Shown: positions 17,401-26,194, counted from the stretch's first letter. The stretch: 31,937 nucleotides of DNA from CAYGUK01 sp964352985 (GCA_964352985.1 CAYGUK010000040.1:1-31937); one strand, 5' to 3'. Program-made: numbers and translations. The notes: generated from the sequence alone by a model not told the origin.

Positions 17401-20400
17401 GTGTCCTGCTTGTATTTCACTCAGTGTTTTACTAAAAGCCGCTAGAAATTCTAAACGCTCTAAATACAGCTCCCACACTGGCAATGTCTCATGACTAGCC
17501 AAGGTTTCAATTAATTTACGGTGCAGAGGATTGCTAAAATAAACATAATCATGTTCATTAATTGTAAATCTTGCCCATAATAAAGGGCACACGGTAGGCG
17601 TAAAACCTAATTCTTGGAAATCGTTAAATTTACTAGCAAGACTTTTCGCGATTTTAAATTTGTGCTCTTGAATTTTAACCACATCAAACGATTCAAAATG
17701 CGTATTGAAAAGTTGAAATTGTGTTCTTATATCCGCGCAATGAAAAACTAAATGTTCTAATGTTTGTAATTCTACGTCAAGACTTTTAATATATTTCTCA
17801 CTCCCAGAATTAACAAAGTCACCTAATTGCGCTCTAAGTGCCTTAATAAACTCAATAACTCTTTCATCGCTCACCTTCCATTGCAAATCTGAATTAGGCG
17901 AATGATAAAATAATGGGATAATTTCAAGAGAAACTTGGGAGTCTTCCTCATCTTTATGGGATTCAACTGTTTCGGTGATAAATTTTCCACGATCACCCAA
18001 CCCAAATAGTATTTTTATAATTTCTGCCCTAAAAGCTTTCATATATTGTCTAGCTTGTAGAGTAATATTGTCTTCATCATCGGTTAGATATTTCTCTGAA
18101 GTTCCAATATGAAAAAATGATTTACAGAATGAACCCAAAGTTGCAGGATAATTTGGCTGTTCATGTTCATCCCAAAATAATTTATTTATACATTGGGCTA
18201 TATCAGCAGATAAACTATTTTGTTTTTGTTTACCTATAACTGCCTTTCTAACTTGCTGAGCTAATTCATTAAGTTCATTTGTATCATCTTCAACAATACC
18301 TGAAATTAAAGCTGAATTGACTAATACAACCAACTCATCTAACAACCATTTAGAATCAACATGACTTATATTTTGAAGAACTATTTTAAGAAATTCCGAT
18401 AGTTGCTCTTCACCAAAAGCTGCTATTGGATCTTTTAATAATACCGTTATTGTTTCGTTTCTAACACTATAAACAAATTTTTCATTTTCTAAATGTTCTT
18501 GTATAAATTTTAGATTATCTACAAAATTTTGTTTCTCTAACTTGGCTTTAAATTCAGCTTTTTTGTTAGATAAATCTGCGCATAATACTTCATTCTCATT
18601 AAACTTAGTGTCATCGACATCTTTCATAGCTTCTTCTAGAAAAGCCAAAGACAATTCAGAATCCAACTCCTCTGGCTTAGTGAGGTAGAACTCCGTGTCA
18701 TAAAAGAAAAGACTACTACTTGCTAGACGACCATTAATATTAGTAAGTATCGTATGTCTACATTGGTTAAATAAAGTACTTGTTAATATGGGCCTATTAT
18801 TTAAAATACGACTGATCAATCTGTATAGTTTTTCAATATGTTGCTGTTTAGCGGCTGAACTCATTTTTTCATCGTAAAATAAATTCATTAATATAGAATA
18901 AATAATTGATTTAAATATTTGAGGATTTTTATTAAAATAAGCAAAAAACATTGCTCGGTGAGTAGTTTTATCTAGTGCAGTATATAAGTCATCTAGGTAT
19001 TGAATTCTAGATTCAACTATTTTACGAGGATCGGCTCCCTCATGATATTCGACAGTTTCTATCACTAATTTAATAAATAATTCTGGCGTCTCTTTTCCCG
19101 TAAATAGCGCTAAATATTCAGGATTAAAAAAAGTATCAGCTATCTCAAATAAAGCGTTTAATTTAAATCCAATGTCAGCCTTTTTAAATTTTGCATCTTT
19201 AAAACCGCTAGCTATTTTTTGCATGAAAGTTGCTATCTGTGAGTAATAATCTTGTGGTAGCATTTTAGCAACTGCAGAAATACCAGAAACATAAGTTGAG
19301 GCTAAAACCTCCATCAAATGCCTAAATTCATTAAGCTTTAATTTATAATTATATGGTTCAGTATCAACCTGCACGTGTACTTGTTCAGCAGACATTTCAA
19401 TTGCAAGAGGCTTACTTGGTTCCCAATAACCTTGTACAATTTGACTTAATTCTTGTCCACAGTTAGATTTTAAAATCTTTTCAATTTCGTCATCTGATAA
19501 AAAATCTTGTAAAAAATAGACTAGCTGTTTAAGATTTTGTAATTTTTCATCTTTTTTAACATCTTGAATACGAGTTAATTGCATTTTTATAAAAGAAATT
19601 AAACTTTCATTTAACGCTTCATCCTTCAAGAATACTAATATTTGTGACCGATATGAAAGTAAGGCCTCTTGGTTTATGAATGCCTCGAAAGCACCTAAAA
19701 TAGAAGCAAAGTTTAATTCGCTATCTTCATTTAAGTTATTTATTACCCTTTTAATAAAATGAATACGTGACTTTTTATTTCCATACTCAAAAATAGCGTC
19801 AGCAAATTGTGGGCTTAATGTAAATAAATCAGGGTCAGATAAAGAATCTATAATAGTAATTAATTCTTCGTTATACACATTCCAAAATTGATCATCAGCA
19901 GGTAATTCTCTTCGAGCATTTGCCAAGTTAATAATGCATTGGGTCATATGTTTTTCAAGAGCGGCTACTTCTCCTTTTAGGCCAACATCATTACCATCTT
20001 TTGCCTTAAGATCTAATTTTTTAAAAGCCCATAATTTAGAACAATCTCTTAATTCTGCAAGAAAATATTTTGTGATAGTTGTTAAATTAGCTTTTTCTGT
20101 TGCTTTATCTAAATAAGCAAATCTTACTATCAGAGCAAAAAATAATGGATGGGTTAATTGCAATGCCCTTTGTATTGTTGCTGCTGTCTCACGATCAATT
20201 GGTAATTTTTCAGTTTCACTTTGAAGTTTACGTTTACGTATTCTAGTAATTAACTTTCCTACGTCACTCTTAATAGCTTCATCCTTAAACGTTTTTATAA
20301 ACCATTCTGGATGCTCATCTTGAAATCGAAATCTTATAGCTATTGGACTTAATATTTGCCAGATGTTAGCCGCATCAGGAGAAATTAGATATCCAAATTC

Positions 20401-23400
20401 GAAATTAACATGCATTAGTTCTTCATATTGATAAGGATCACGACTTGTCTCACTAGCATACGCCTCTACAAAGCTAAGCACTTCTAAGTATTTATCATTA
20501 TCTAAAGTTCCTGAAGCAGATATTAAGGCATCCGCCTCCTGTTTACTAAAAATTAAATTTATAAATGTCACTGCTTCACAAGATGATAATTTCCTTTGGG
20601 CTAAATTCTTAGCAAATGAACGTAGACAATTTTTAGCACCATTAAAACCATCAGGAAATAAACAAGCAAGATCTTCACATAACGCTTTTAATTCTTGATC
20701 ATTTTTGGGTAAAGGTGTATCCCCACTAAGTAAATCTGATAAATGAAGGAATGCATCCGTTAATTCAGGTTTATCCCTGCAATTTGTAGCATCAATTACT
20801 ATTCTTTCAATTCTTCGAATTTTAGCTAAATCAAATTCTTGTGTCGTGTCGTTGAAGAAATAGCCATTAGCAACCAACCCTGCAAAATAACATCTCAAAT
20901 CAGAAATATGATAAATTTCATCCCTTTGTTTTGGAGTCAATTGATTACGGTTATTATAAGCACTGAAAAATTTTCTAGCGTTATAAAATCGTTGAATTAA
21001 TGCTTGCATGTCTATGCTAGAAGGATCTTGCAAGAAAGATTCTTTTTGCTTCTTAAGAGAAGCAACTAATTGTCGATAGGCAATATCATAACAGCAATTA
21101 ATTCTCAATTTTTGTTTTTTAAGCTCATTTTCAACCATAGTACAAAATTCAAAACTTTCATCTTCATAAAATGGTTTTATAATATCAAGTTGCTTCAGAG
21201 CTAAATCTATCAATCTTTCATTTCGTAATAGATCACCAAAATCACATACCCCATTTGCATCAATCGAATATGAAATATCGTGTTCTCCATCTGAAAATCT
21301 ACTTTCAAACCCTTCAACATCTACAGCAACTTTATTTAAAGCTAAAATAATATCAGGTGAGCAAGTTAATCGATATTCTAACGGAACACCAAACAATTCT
21401 TCATAATGTCTTACTTCATTATAGATTTGTTTTTCTTTTTCACCTCTTGGTCTAAAAATCCATTCACTTTGTTGTTGAACAGCCTCTATTATTGCTTGTA
21501 TGGCTGAAAATTTTGCGGCTATTTCTTGAGTTTTTTCATAATATTTAATCTTAATATGAGCACTGCCACTTCCACTTAATGGCATTATTTCACTTTCATA
21601 AATTTCAACCATTCTTTTGTGTTGTTCTGAGAACAAGTCAGAAATCTGCTGTAAAACCAGGTAATATTCATAAATGTTTGCGCTATCTAAACCTGCTTGT
21701 GGCATTACTGATTGACGGATGGATTGTAAATCAAAAGGCGCACCTGCATCGACTAACTTTTCAACCATTTCAAGGAAAAAATCATTTTTTGTAAGATCTT
21801 CTGCTTTACTAGTTCTTAAAATATCTTTTTTAATTTTTTCCGCATGTTCTAAAAGTTTTCCAGCACGTTCTATGATAGTCTCTGCGATGGCAAGATGCAT
21901 TGCACAAGCATATTTTTGATCCCAAAGACCCCATCTAAAAAAATTGTATACCCCATTTACTATATAAGCGCAGGCCCGTTTAAACCTTCCTGCCTCAGCT
22001 TTAAGTACCAATATTTTTTTATAATTATTGCGACTTACTAGTTGACTATCCCTATTTGATCTCTGCGATATAGATATTGAAGCAGTAGTAGCAGGCATCA
22101 TCATCCGAGGATCCATTAATGCAGCTGAGCCAACAGCAACAGCGTCATCATGAACTTCCTGTACTCCAGTATTTTCTTGATATGCCGCAAACGGTGATTC
22201 AACTACGCCATAATTCCATAGCGAAGATAATTTATTGAAAAATCCATCGTGATTAGCGCCACCTTGGAAAACCGTAGGCGCAACATAGGGTTGCCATTCT
22301 GAATCTTCAGGTATAGCTACACCTGGTTGAAAAAATCTTCCATTCTGTTTAATACATACCTGCACTAATTCTAAATTTTGCTTCTCCATAGCTTCAACTT
22401 TTTCTAATTTTCTTTTCAGTGCAAGTAATTTTTCATACCGTTTTTCAGTTTCTTTTTTTGCTTTTTTCGTTAACGCTTTTTTTAGTTCACCTAATAGTTT
22501 TTTTATCCTCTTTACTTCTGCATCAATAGCTTCTTTTGTTAATTCATGATCTTGAAAATTTTTTCTTTCAATATTGTCCACACTTAAAGAATCATAAAAA
22601 TCATAAGCTCGTTTAAGTGCGCCATTTAATTCTGCAGAAGTAAGTTGTCCATCTTTATCTATTTGCCTATTTTCAATTTTTCCCAGATAATATTGATCAA
22701 TCTCAGTATATTCTTCATCAATCCTTGTTTGATTTCTTTCTAAGTTATTTTTTATTTCACCTATCTCTTCAGAAGTAACGCTAATGCTAAATAATATTTC
22801 CTTCTTTTTAGTTGCAATAGTTGCCATTATTTGAAGAGCATCAGACATACGCGTCACTTGTTGCATTATTTGACGCCGAAATTTTGCAGTTCTGTTAATT
22901 TTATCTAGTTGATCTCTATTTCTATCAGATATTTGTCTAGCTTCACCAAGTGCTTCTCTAGCAATAACAATTGAGCCATCACCAGCTTTTGCTACTTCTA
23001 ATGCATTTTTTGCCTGTCTTAACTTTTCTTGTTTTTCTCTTACTAATAAAGCTCTTTCTCTAATTTCAGAGACAGATAAAGATTCTTTTTGTTGAAGGTC
23101 ATCTAATTCATCAGCAAATTGTTGAGCTTCAAAATAACGCGATTCATCTTCACCTTTTGCCACAGCCTCCTTGATAGCGGTAGTAAATTCTTGTTTGTAT
23201 TTTTCTAATTTAGCTTTTTCTTTTGCTTTTTCTTTTTCAATCTTTGCTGCACTTTTTTTCTTTTTCTTAGTTGCCACTTGAGCTGATGTTTCTTCAGCTT
23301 TGGACACAAAACCTTCCATTTTGTGAAATAACGTGCCACAAAGATCATCGGTAAAAACTTCTAATTGTTTTCTAGGGGCAACAACCTCAGCTACAGGCTG

Positions 23401-23424
23401 ATGAACTAATGCATCTTGACTCAT
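14485..23424 (-). CDS. Giant (2979 aa) helical protein of unknown function, effector candidate
   Basis: The start at 23424 is secure: AAGGAGG lies 5 nt upstream. No signal peptide or TM helix is seen. Residues 48-350 are Lys/Glu-rich coiled coil, with an EF-hand-like loop at 254-265 (D256, D258, G259, E265; position 1 is Gln). About residues 470-2550 are a long helical stretch of Leu/Phe/Lys/Glu-rich segments, including three degenerate repeats near 2050, 2140 and 2245. Residues about 2578-2640 are a Ser/Arg-rich linker with two DKATSSS copies, followed by a helical C-terminal domain. The last 20 residues are Glu-rich with Leu at -3 (EKQREKAIEKLGGLGF), which resembles a Dot/Icm E-block signal. 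I recognise no enzymatic domain. An injected or structural protein is inference. Confidence 0.9.
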   Translation of the reverse strand: MSQDALVHQPVAEVVAPRKQLEVFTDDLCGTLFHKMEGFVSKAEETSAQVATKKKKKSAAKIEKEKAKEKAKLEKYKQEFTTAIKEAVAKGEDESRYFEAQQFADELDDLQQKESLSVSEIRERALLVREKQEKLRQAKNALEVAKAGDGSIVIAREALGEARQISDRNRDQLDKINRTAKFRRQIMQQVTRMSDALQIMATIATKKKEILFSISVTSEEIGEIKNNLERNQTRIDEEYTEIDQYYLGKIENRQIDKDGQLTSAELNGALKRAYDFYDSLSVDNIERKNFQDHELTKEAIDAEVKRIKKLLGELKKALTKKAKKETEKRYEKLLALKRKLEKVEAMEKQNLELVQVCIKQNGRFFQPGVAIPEDSEWQPYVAPTVFQGGANHDGFFNKLSSLWNYGVVESPFAAYQENTGVQEVHDDAVAVGSAALMDPRMMMPATTASISISQRSNRDSQLVSRNNYKKILVLKAEAGRFKRACAYIVNGVYNFFRWGLWDQKYACAMHLAIAETIIERAGKLLEHAEKIKKDILRTSKAEDLTKNDFFLEMVEKLVDAGAPFDLQSIRQSVMPQAGLDSANIYEYYLVLQQISDLFSEQHKRMVEIYESEIMPLSGSGSAHIKIKYYEKTQEIAAKFSAIQAIIEAVQQQSEWIFRPRGEKEKQIYNEVRHYEELFGVPLEYRLTCSPDIILALNKVAVDVEGFESRFSDGEHDISYSIDANGVCDFGDLLRNERLIDLALKQLDIIKPFYEDESFEFCTMVENELKKQKLRINCCYDIAYRQLVASLKKQKESFLQDPSSIDMQALIQRFYNARKFFSAYNNRNQLTPKQRDEIYHISDLRCYFAGLVANGYFFNDTTQEFDLAKIRRIERIVIDATNCRDKPELTDAFLHLSDLLSGDTPLPKNDQELKALCEDLACLFPDGFNGAKNCLRSFAKNLAQRKLSSCEAVTFINLIFSKQEADALISASGTLDNDKYLEVLSFVEAYASETSRDPYQYEELMHVNFEFGYLISPDAANIWQILSPIAIRFRFQDEHPEWFIKTFKDEAIKSDVGKLITRIRKRKLQSETEKLPIDRETAATIQRALQLTHPLFFALIVRFAYLDKATEKANLTTITKYFLAELRDCSKLWAFKKLDLKAKDGNDVGLKGEVAALEKHMTQCIINLANARRELPADDQFWNVYNEELITIIDSLSDPDLFTLSPQFADAIFEYGNKKSRIHFIKRVINNLNEDSELNFASILGAFEAFINQEALLSYRSQILVFLKDEALNESLISFIKMQLTRIQDVKKDEKLQNLKQLVYFLQDFLSDDEIEKILKSNCGQELSQIVQGYWEPSKPLAIEMSAEQVHVQVDTEPYNYKLKLNEFRHLMEVLASTYVSGISAVAKMLPQDYYSQIATFMQKIASGFKDAKFKKADIGFKLNALFEIADTFFNPEYLALFTGKETPELFIKLVIETVEYHEGADPRKIVESRIQYLDDLYTALDKTTHRAMFFAYFNKNPQIFKSIIYSILMNLFYDEKMSSAAKQQHIEKLYRLISRILNNRPILTSTLFNQCRHTILTNINGRLASSSLFFYDTEFYLTKPEELDSELSLAFLEEAMKDVDDTKFNENEVLCADLSNKKAEFKAKLEKQNFVDNLKFIQEHLENEKFVYSVRNETITVLLKDPIAAFGEEQLSEFLKIVLQNISHVDSKWLLDELVVLVNSALISGIVEDDTNELNELAQQVRKAVIGKQKQNSLSADIAQCINKLFWDEHEQPNYPATLGSFCKSFFHIGTSEKYLTDDEDNITLQARQYMKAFRAEIIKILFGLGDRGKFITETVESHKDEEDSQVSLEIIPLFYHSPNSDLQWKVSDERVIEFIKALRAQLGDFVNSGSEKYIKSLDVELQTLEHLVFHCADIRTQFQLFNTHFESFDVVKIQEHKFKIAKSLASKFNDFQELGFTPTVCPLLWARFTINEHDYVYFSNPLHRKLIETLASHETLPVWELYLERLEFLAAFSKTLSEIQAGHQGDVPTCQNKANYIKLFGDDVVVPDSEKDILANKVIDHFAVLFDKLSLDLVSRIIEANKLFLTKMGVFDLLNRKVFVFNEAKKLEKITSSPINGTPPELGDSFAQLFNAQLDLSVTDEEEFSELLEAQFVRLSTVLSATEFAQLVSTYQPLLTKLNIFKTVSDLLTKLQSPVCAEQVIEQLAAVFQSMKGTDSVSWPTLPAIYDSLSAKGQFLGAQHLDYEKDGEVFERLSNSIRDLVITLSPADFNNFMQKYGKLLDSFNLTKWVIKLRTFHEEEFGSMLRDMGFNQSVVKTILRDLFNKSVDAKQYIDILKIIVQRVLHSALNAGDLSDSKATLFKLSQILVNGNYITKEQFNNLIKPILMQFGNRLMSDFAERSRLPGKPLDYPGTDNVRMVVGFIDRLCDSDFQESLVRSMEVYKSKRSRGVIQTLQSSECINLEVANKIKKLKYQLMLYLAGNATMFSQEQVDEYGLDQFVFTDPITESIESKIKDILELTNHDKQELKNMMFPLLEQALLSLMTVCQSSVPLIHAADPRIQFIKKYDNHFGTNYSRLFTLTTISSQMKGVGVIFECDKATSSSVREQTSTDKATSSSHIDGVGELITSKKASPARRQANVADVERFTNPRRRLRISAAPQPTQSAESFHLSVCSKMPMASSIRRGRREFMEMVHAYLSPTQIDAQQRYISTANLYLAFMQQLPRDCSLRSEMAKIKLKKELDFLLQGYFYKAKYLLTELNELIDQASSSGAAIQSQKINQYKNKGDILLLTRMLSIMKMALPEYFDSANPNYDVALANSFKFLQCICMELKNTIPNANTVHQNNEGFIQLSQEKYWQPYEDRKSDADSLARILYDLKITKLDFQRSCLGLTPQHAEQISQLADVQARNFLLGKLGLAIKTKQTKSPFIMGSVAVAGRVSVGQSTKTEYQINVVRTPDEDLISLVNSALHSKVNQTQVELEKQREKAIEKLGGLGF

Positions 23425-23555
23425 GACAACCTCCTTATGAAGGTTAATTTCATTCTTTTAGGATAATTAAACAGAAATAAATAAACGTTGAAAAAAGTCA
23501 TTACTATGTTGAACACAGCGTGAAATGCCATTTTTATTTTGATCTTCACAGACAT
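23421..23555 (-). CDS. 44-aa hydrophobic peptide, coupled to the giant gene
   Basis: ATG at 23555 has a strong GGAGGG site about 6 nt upstream. The peptide is basic at both ends with a single hydrophobic segment (FHAVFNIVMTFFNVYLFLF) and ends in KRMKLTFIRRLS. Its TGA overlaps the giant gene's ATG as ATGA, and the giant gene's AAGGAGG lies within its last codons, an arrangement typical of translational coupling. It could be a leader ORF that tunes the giant protein's translation, or a real small membrane protein. The frame stays open farther upstream, but no other start has a ribosome site. Confidence 0.5.
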   Translation of the reverse strand: MSVKIKIKMAFHAVFNIVMTFFNVYLFLFNYPKRMKLTFIRRLS

Positions 23556-23599
23556 AGCGCACCCTCCAAAAAAATCTCTAGTCGTCCTAACCAGAGTTG

Positions 23600-23662
23600 A
23601 CGAGCCTTCTCGTAATACCACTTACGAGCCTTAGTACCTATTTACGATGCACGAGCGTCCTT
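23600..23662 (-). repeat. Three short direct repeats (AAGGCTCGT-like) before the giant-gene transcript
   Basis: Read on the minus strand, AAGGCTCGT occurs exactly at 23600-23608 and 23624-23632, and as AAGGACGCTCGT at 23651-23662. The starts are spaced 24 and 27 bp apart. The first copy can also fold as ACGAG-CCTT-CTCGT. A fourth degenerate copy (AACGGTCGT) lies near 23724. They could be operator sites or part of the mRNA leader. Confidence 0.4.
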
Positions 23663-23912
23663 AATCTTAAATAAAATATTTTCTGCACAAGACTAGATTT
23701 TTGTTTTTTGATGTGTATAATGCACGACCGTTGTTAATCACTTACATTTACACTCTCTTGTGAGAAATATCTTTATCCATCACTTAATTTCATCCTACCA
23801 AGTAGATCTTAAGATTTTGTGACTCATGCGGGGTGATTACCGGAGGAAATACGGGTACTAGTATACCTTCCTAATCATAAATTACGCATATACAAGTTTT
23901 ATATTGCATGAA

Positions 23913-23939
23913 ATTGAATTTATTATTAATAAATTCAAT
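23913..23939. repeat. Perfect 12-bp inverted repeat with 3-nt loop
   Basis: ATTGAATTTATT and AATAAATTCAAT flank ATT with no mismatch. No T-run follows on either strand, so an intrinsic terminator is unlikely; an operator or cruciform-prone site is possible. Confidence 0.6.
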
Positions 23940-24219
23940 GAATTAATATGAACGTATGGTCATTTTTTTAATGAAGATTTTATTAACAACCTGTAATAAT
24001 AGTAATCAAACTAAAATTTTTTGGAAAAAATATTTTTTATTAACATTTTGTTTTATGGATTTTATTCGCAAAAATCCCTTTTTTACTGTGGTTTTTCCTT
24101 ATTAAAATATTCCCTTAATTTGGACTAATTATTTCATCCACTTCATAAGCGATATCTCAGAAAGATGAAAAAAACATAAACACCGTACATAAATTACAAA
24201 TTAATCGGGGTAAAAATTT

Positions 24220-25083
24220 TTAGCGCAAAGGTAAATAAATTTTAAAATGACTCGAGGTATTGTTTGTTTCAAATCCATCCACCTTCTCTAAAAATCCTTC
24301 GCTATCTTGCAAAATCTCATAAGTTTGCGGTAACCAATAAACGAAAATTTGGCGGAATGATTCTTCCAGTGTTTCGTAAGAACCTAAATGAGTAAAACAC
24401 ACATATCGCCCAGCTTTTATGACACGTTTACCCACTTCACCTATAGGTTGCATTGTTTTTTCAACAGTGACACAAGCATCAAAACGCAAATGATCTTCAT
24501 GCGTGATAGTTGGATTATCATGCGCGATACTTAAAAACCGTGTTTTTTCATTTAACCATTGTTGAAGATGTGCGAGTTTTAACATGACTTCCCAAGCCTC
24601 AAAAGAAGCGGTTTCATATTTTCCCGTTCTTCTGACAAAAAATATGGTCAAATCATTTAACTGTTCAATTTTCCACGGTAAATTAAATTCTTTTACTTCA
24701 TTTTCCGTGAGGGTTTTAATGGAGTGAATAATGGGTTGGCTTTGCACTCGAAACTCTCGTGGTGACACACCAATAATTTGTTTAAATGCTTTAGTAAATG
24801 CCGCCGGTGTTTCATATCCTGATGATAAAGCAATATCAGTAATGGGCATTTCACTAAAACGAATTTTGCCTGCCGCTTTTTCGATTCTTAAACGACGAAT
24901 ATAAGACCGTAACGATTCACCAACAAACGCAGCAAAAATACGATGAAAATGAAATCGCGAAAAACAAGCCACAGTTGCAAGTTGTTCTAAAGTTAGCTCT
25001 TCATCAATATGCTGCTGGATATAAGTTAACACTTTCATCATGCGCGCACTGTAATCGGTTTGATTTTTACTTACCGTTGTCAC
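24220..25083 (-). CDS. AraC-family regulator with GyrI-like effector-binding domain
   Basis: The N-terminal ~110 residues contain two AraC helix-turn-helix motifs (LTLEQLATVACFSRFHFHRIF; ITDIALSSGYETPAAFTKAFKQIIGVSPREF, in parts). The C-terminal ~150 residues are a GyrI-like small-molecule-binding domain (RTGKYETASFEAWEVM, GRYVCFTHLGSYETL, KIYLPLR). This HTH-first architecture is the Rob/SoxS-relative type that controls drug or stress responses; targets here are unknown. An ATG reading from 25188 adds 35 residues not typical of the family, while GTG at 25083 is preceded by GGGAG at 6 nt, so I use it. It is divergent from phoB and no target operon is adjacent. Confidence 0.88.
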   Translation of the reverse strand: MTTVSKNQTDYSARMMKVLTYIQQHIDEELTLEQLATVACFSRFHFHRIFAAFVGESLRSYIRRLRIEKAAGKIRFSEMPITDIALSSGYETPAAFTKAFKQIIGVSPREFRVQSQPIIHSIKTLTENEVKEFNLPWKIEQLNDLTIFFVRRTGKYETASFEAWEVMLKLAHLQQWLNEKTRFLSIAHDNPTITHEDHLRFDACVTVEKTMQPIGEVGKRVIKAGRYVCFTHLGSYETLEESFRQIFVYWLPQTYEILQDSEGFLEKVDGFETNNTSSHFKIYLPLR

Positions 25084-25290
25084 AGAGTTACTCCCTATTA
25101 TTTTAAAATGATGAAAAGTCACGGCTCTAGACTGGGCTGCATCATAACACAGTTTCATGTTATGCACGACACTGTAAAAGTTGGACAAACCATCAATTCA
25201 ATTTGAGAACATGAATGAAACATTGAACATTTAAAATAGCCATACATATTTAATTCATCGCTTGTGAAACAGAGTAAAATTAGAGAGATA

Positions 25291-25319
25291 CTAGATAAAT
25301 ACCGGTATTTTATCACTAG
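25291..25319. repeat. Palindrome between the AraC-type gene and phoB
   Basis: AAATACCGGTATTT at 25297-25310 is a perfect 14-bp palindrome. The symmetry extends outward with a single bulged T (GAT/ATC, then CTAG/CTAG). It is the size of a dimeric regulator site and lies about 70 bp before the Pho box. Confidence 0.45.
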
Positions 25320-25381
25320 CTTTTCATGCATTAACGATATTTAAGCTATAATTATGACAAAGATGTCTTAAAATCCAATTT

Positions 25382-25399
25382 TTGTCATATTCTTGTCAT
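25382..25399 (+). promoter_or_regulatory. Pho box upstream of phoB
   Basis: TTGTCAT (25382-25388) and TTGTCAT (25393-25399) are exact direct repeats with an 11-bp period, the E. coli Pho-box arrangement (CTGTCAT repeats). A TATGAT -10 candidate follows at 25410-25415, 10 bp after the box, as in PhoB-dependent promoters that lack a -35. This indicates autoregulation of phoBR. Confidence 0.8.
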
Positions 25400-25459
25400 A
25401 TATAGGCTTTATGATAGTTAGCGTACATCATGGATTTTATTCTAAACCAAGGTATTAAT

Positions 25460-26194
25460 GTGAAAAATGACTTCAAAAAACGCATGATCCTAATCGTTGA
25501 TGACGAACCTGCAATTCGAGAAATGATCAGCTTCAATTTAGACTTAGCAGGTTACAGCTGCCAAACTGCAGATGATGAAGAATCTACTTTTCATAGTATT
25601 AATGTTAACAAACCTGATTTAATATTATTAGACTGGATGCTCCCAGGTAAAAGCGGCTTAGATATCATAAGACGCATTCGTCATGAATCCGCATTACAAG
25701 AAATCCCAATTATCATGTTAACCGCCAAAGCAGAAGAAGATAATCGCGTGCGTGGTCTCGATGCTGGCGCAGACGACTACATGATAAAACCTTTTTCACC
25801 ACGAGAATTAATCGCCAGAATTAAAGCTGTCCTTAGACGTTCAACTCATGAAGACGAAGATGGTTTAATTAAAATTCCCGGTTTAATTCTTAATACCACA
25901 ACACAATCAATTAATATTGATGGTGACTTTATTAAATTAACCGCCACTGAATATCGATTATTATATTTTTTCCTTACACATCGTGATCGCATTTATAGTC
26001 GCGCACAAATTATCGATCATGTTTGGGGAACAAACTCCTACATCGATGAAAGAACCGTTGACGTGCAAATTCGTCGATTACGCAATGTCTTAAAAAAGGC
26101 AAAACGTGGCGCATTGATACAAACAGTACGTGGTAGTGGTTACCGTTTTTCTATCCGCATAACGAAAAATCATCATGAACAACTTAAAGAATGA
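25460..26194 (+). CDS. phoB: Phosphate regulon response regulator PhoB
   Basis: OmpR-family response regulator. The receiver domain has the acidic pair DDE, the phospho-acceptor Asp in LLDWMLPG (D68 counted from the ATG at 25430, D58 from the GTG), the conserved Thr of MLTAKAEE and Lys of KPFSPRELIARIKAV. The winged-helix domain has TATEYRLLYFF, SRAQIIDHVWGTN, DERTVDVQIRRLR and TVRGSGYRFS, close to E. coli PhoB throughout. ATG 25430 would leave almost no leader after the Pho-box promoter and has no ribosome site; GTG 25460 has AAGG at 7 nt and is preferred. It overlaps phoR by 20 bp. Confidence 0.95.
   Translation: MKNDFKKRMILIVDDEPAIREMISFNLDLAGYSCQTADDEESTFHSINVNKPDLILLDWMLPGKSGLDIIRRIRHESALQEIPIIMLTAKAEEDNRVRGLDAGADDYMIKPFSPRELIARIKAVLRRSTHEDEDGLIKIPGLILNTTTQSINIDGDFIKLTATEYRLLYFFLTHRDRIYSRAQIIDHVWGTNSYIDERTVDVQIRRLRNVLKKAKRGALIQTVRGSGYRFSIRITKNHHEQLKE

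Larger units (their letters stand above)
23556..24219. other. Non-coding spacer upstream of the giant gene
   Basis: About 660 bp with no supported gene. It carries the leader-proximal direct repeats (23600-23662), a perfect AT-rich hairpin (23913-23939), a weak bulged stem around 23850-23885 (AGGAA pairing with TTCCT around a GGTA/TACC inner stem), and several poly-A/T tracts toward the AraC-type gene. A weak minus-strand promoter match (TTGTGC, 15 bp, TAAGAT) lies near 23665-23695. No tRNA or known riboswitch was recognised. Confidence 0.6.

Noticed and set aside
23840..23890. Structured RNA or terminator around AGGAA...TTCCT
   Set aside because: The stem is short with a 5-nt bulge and no T-run; too weak to call.
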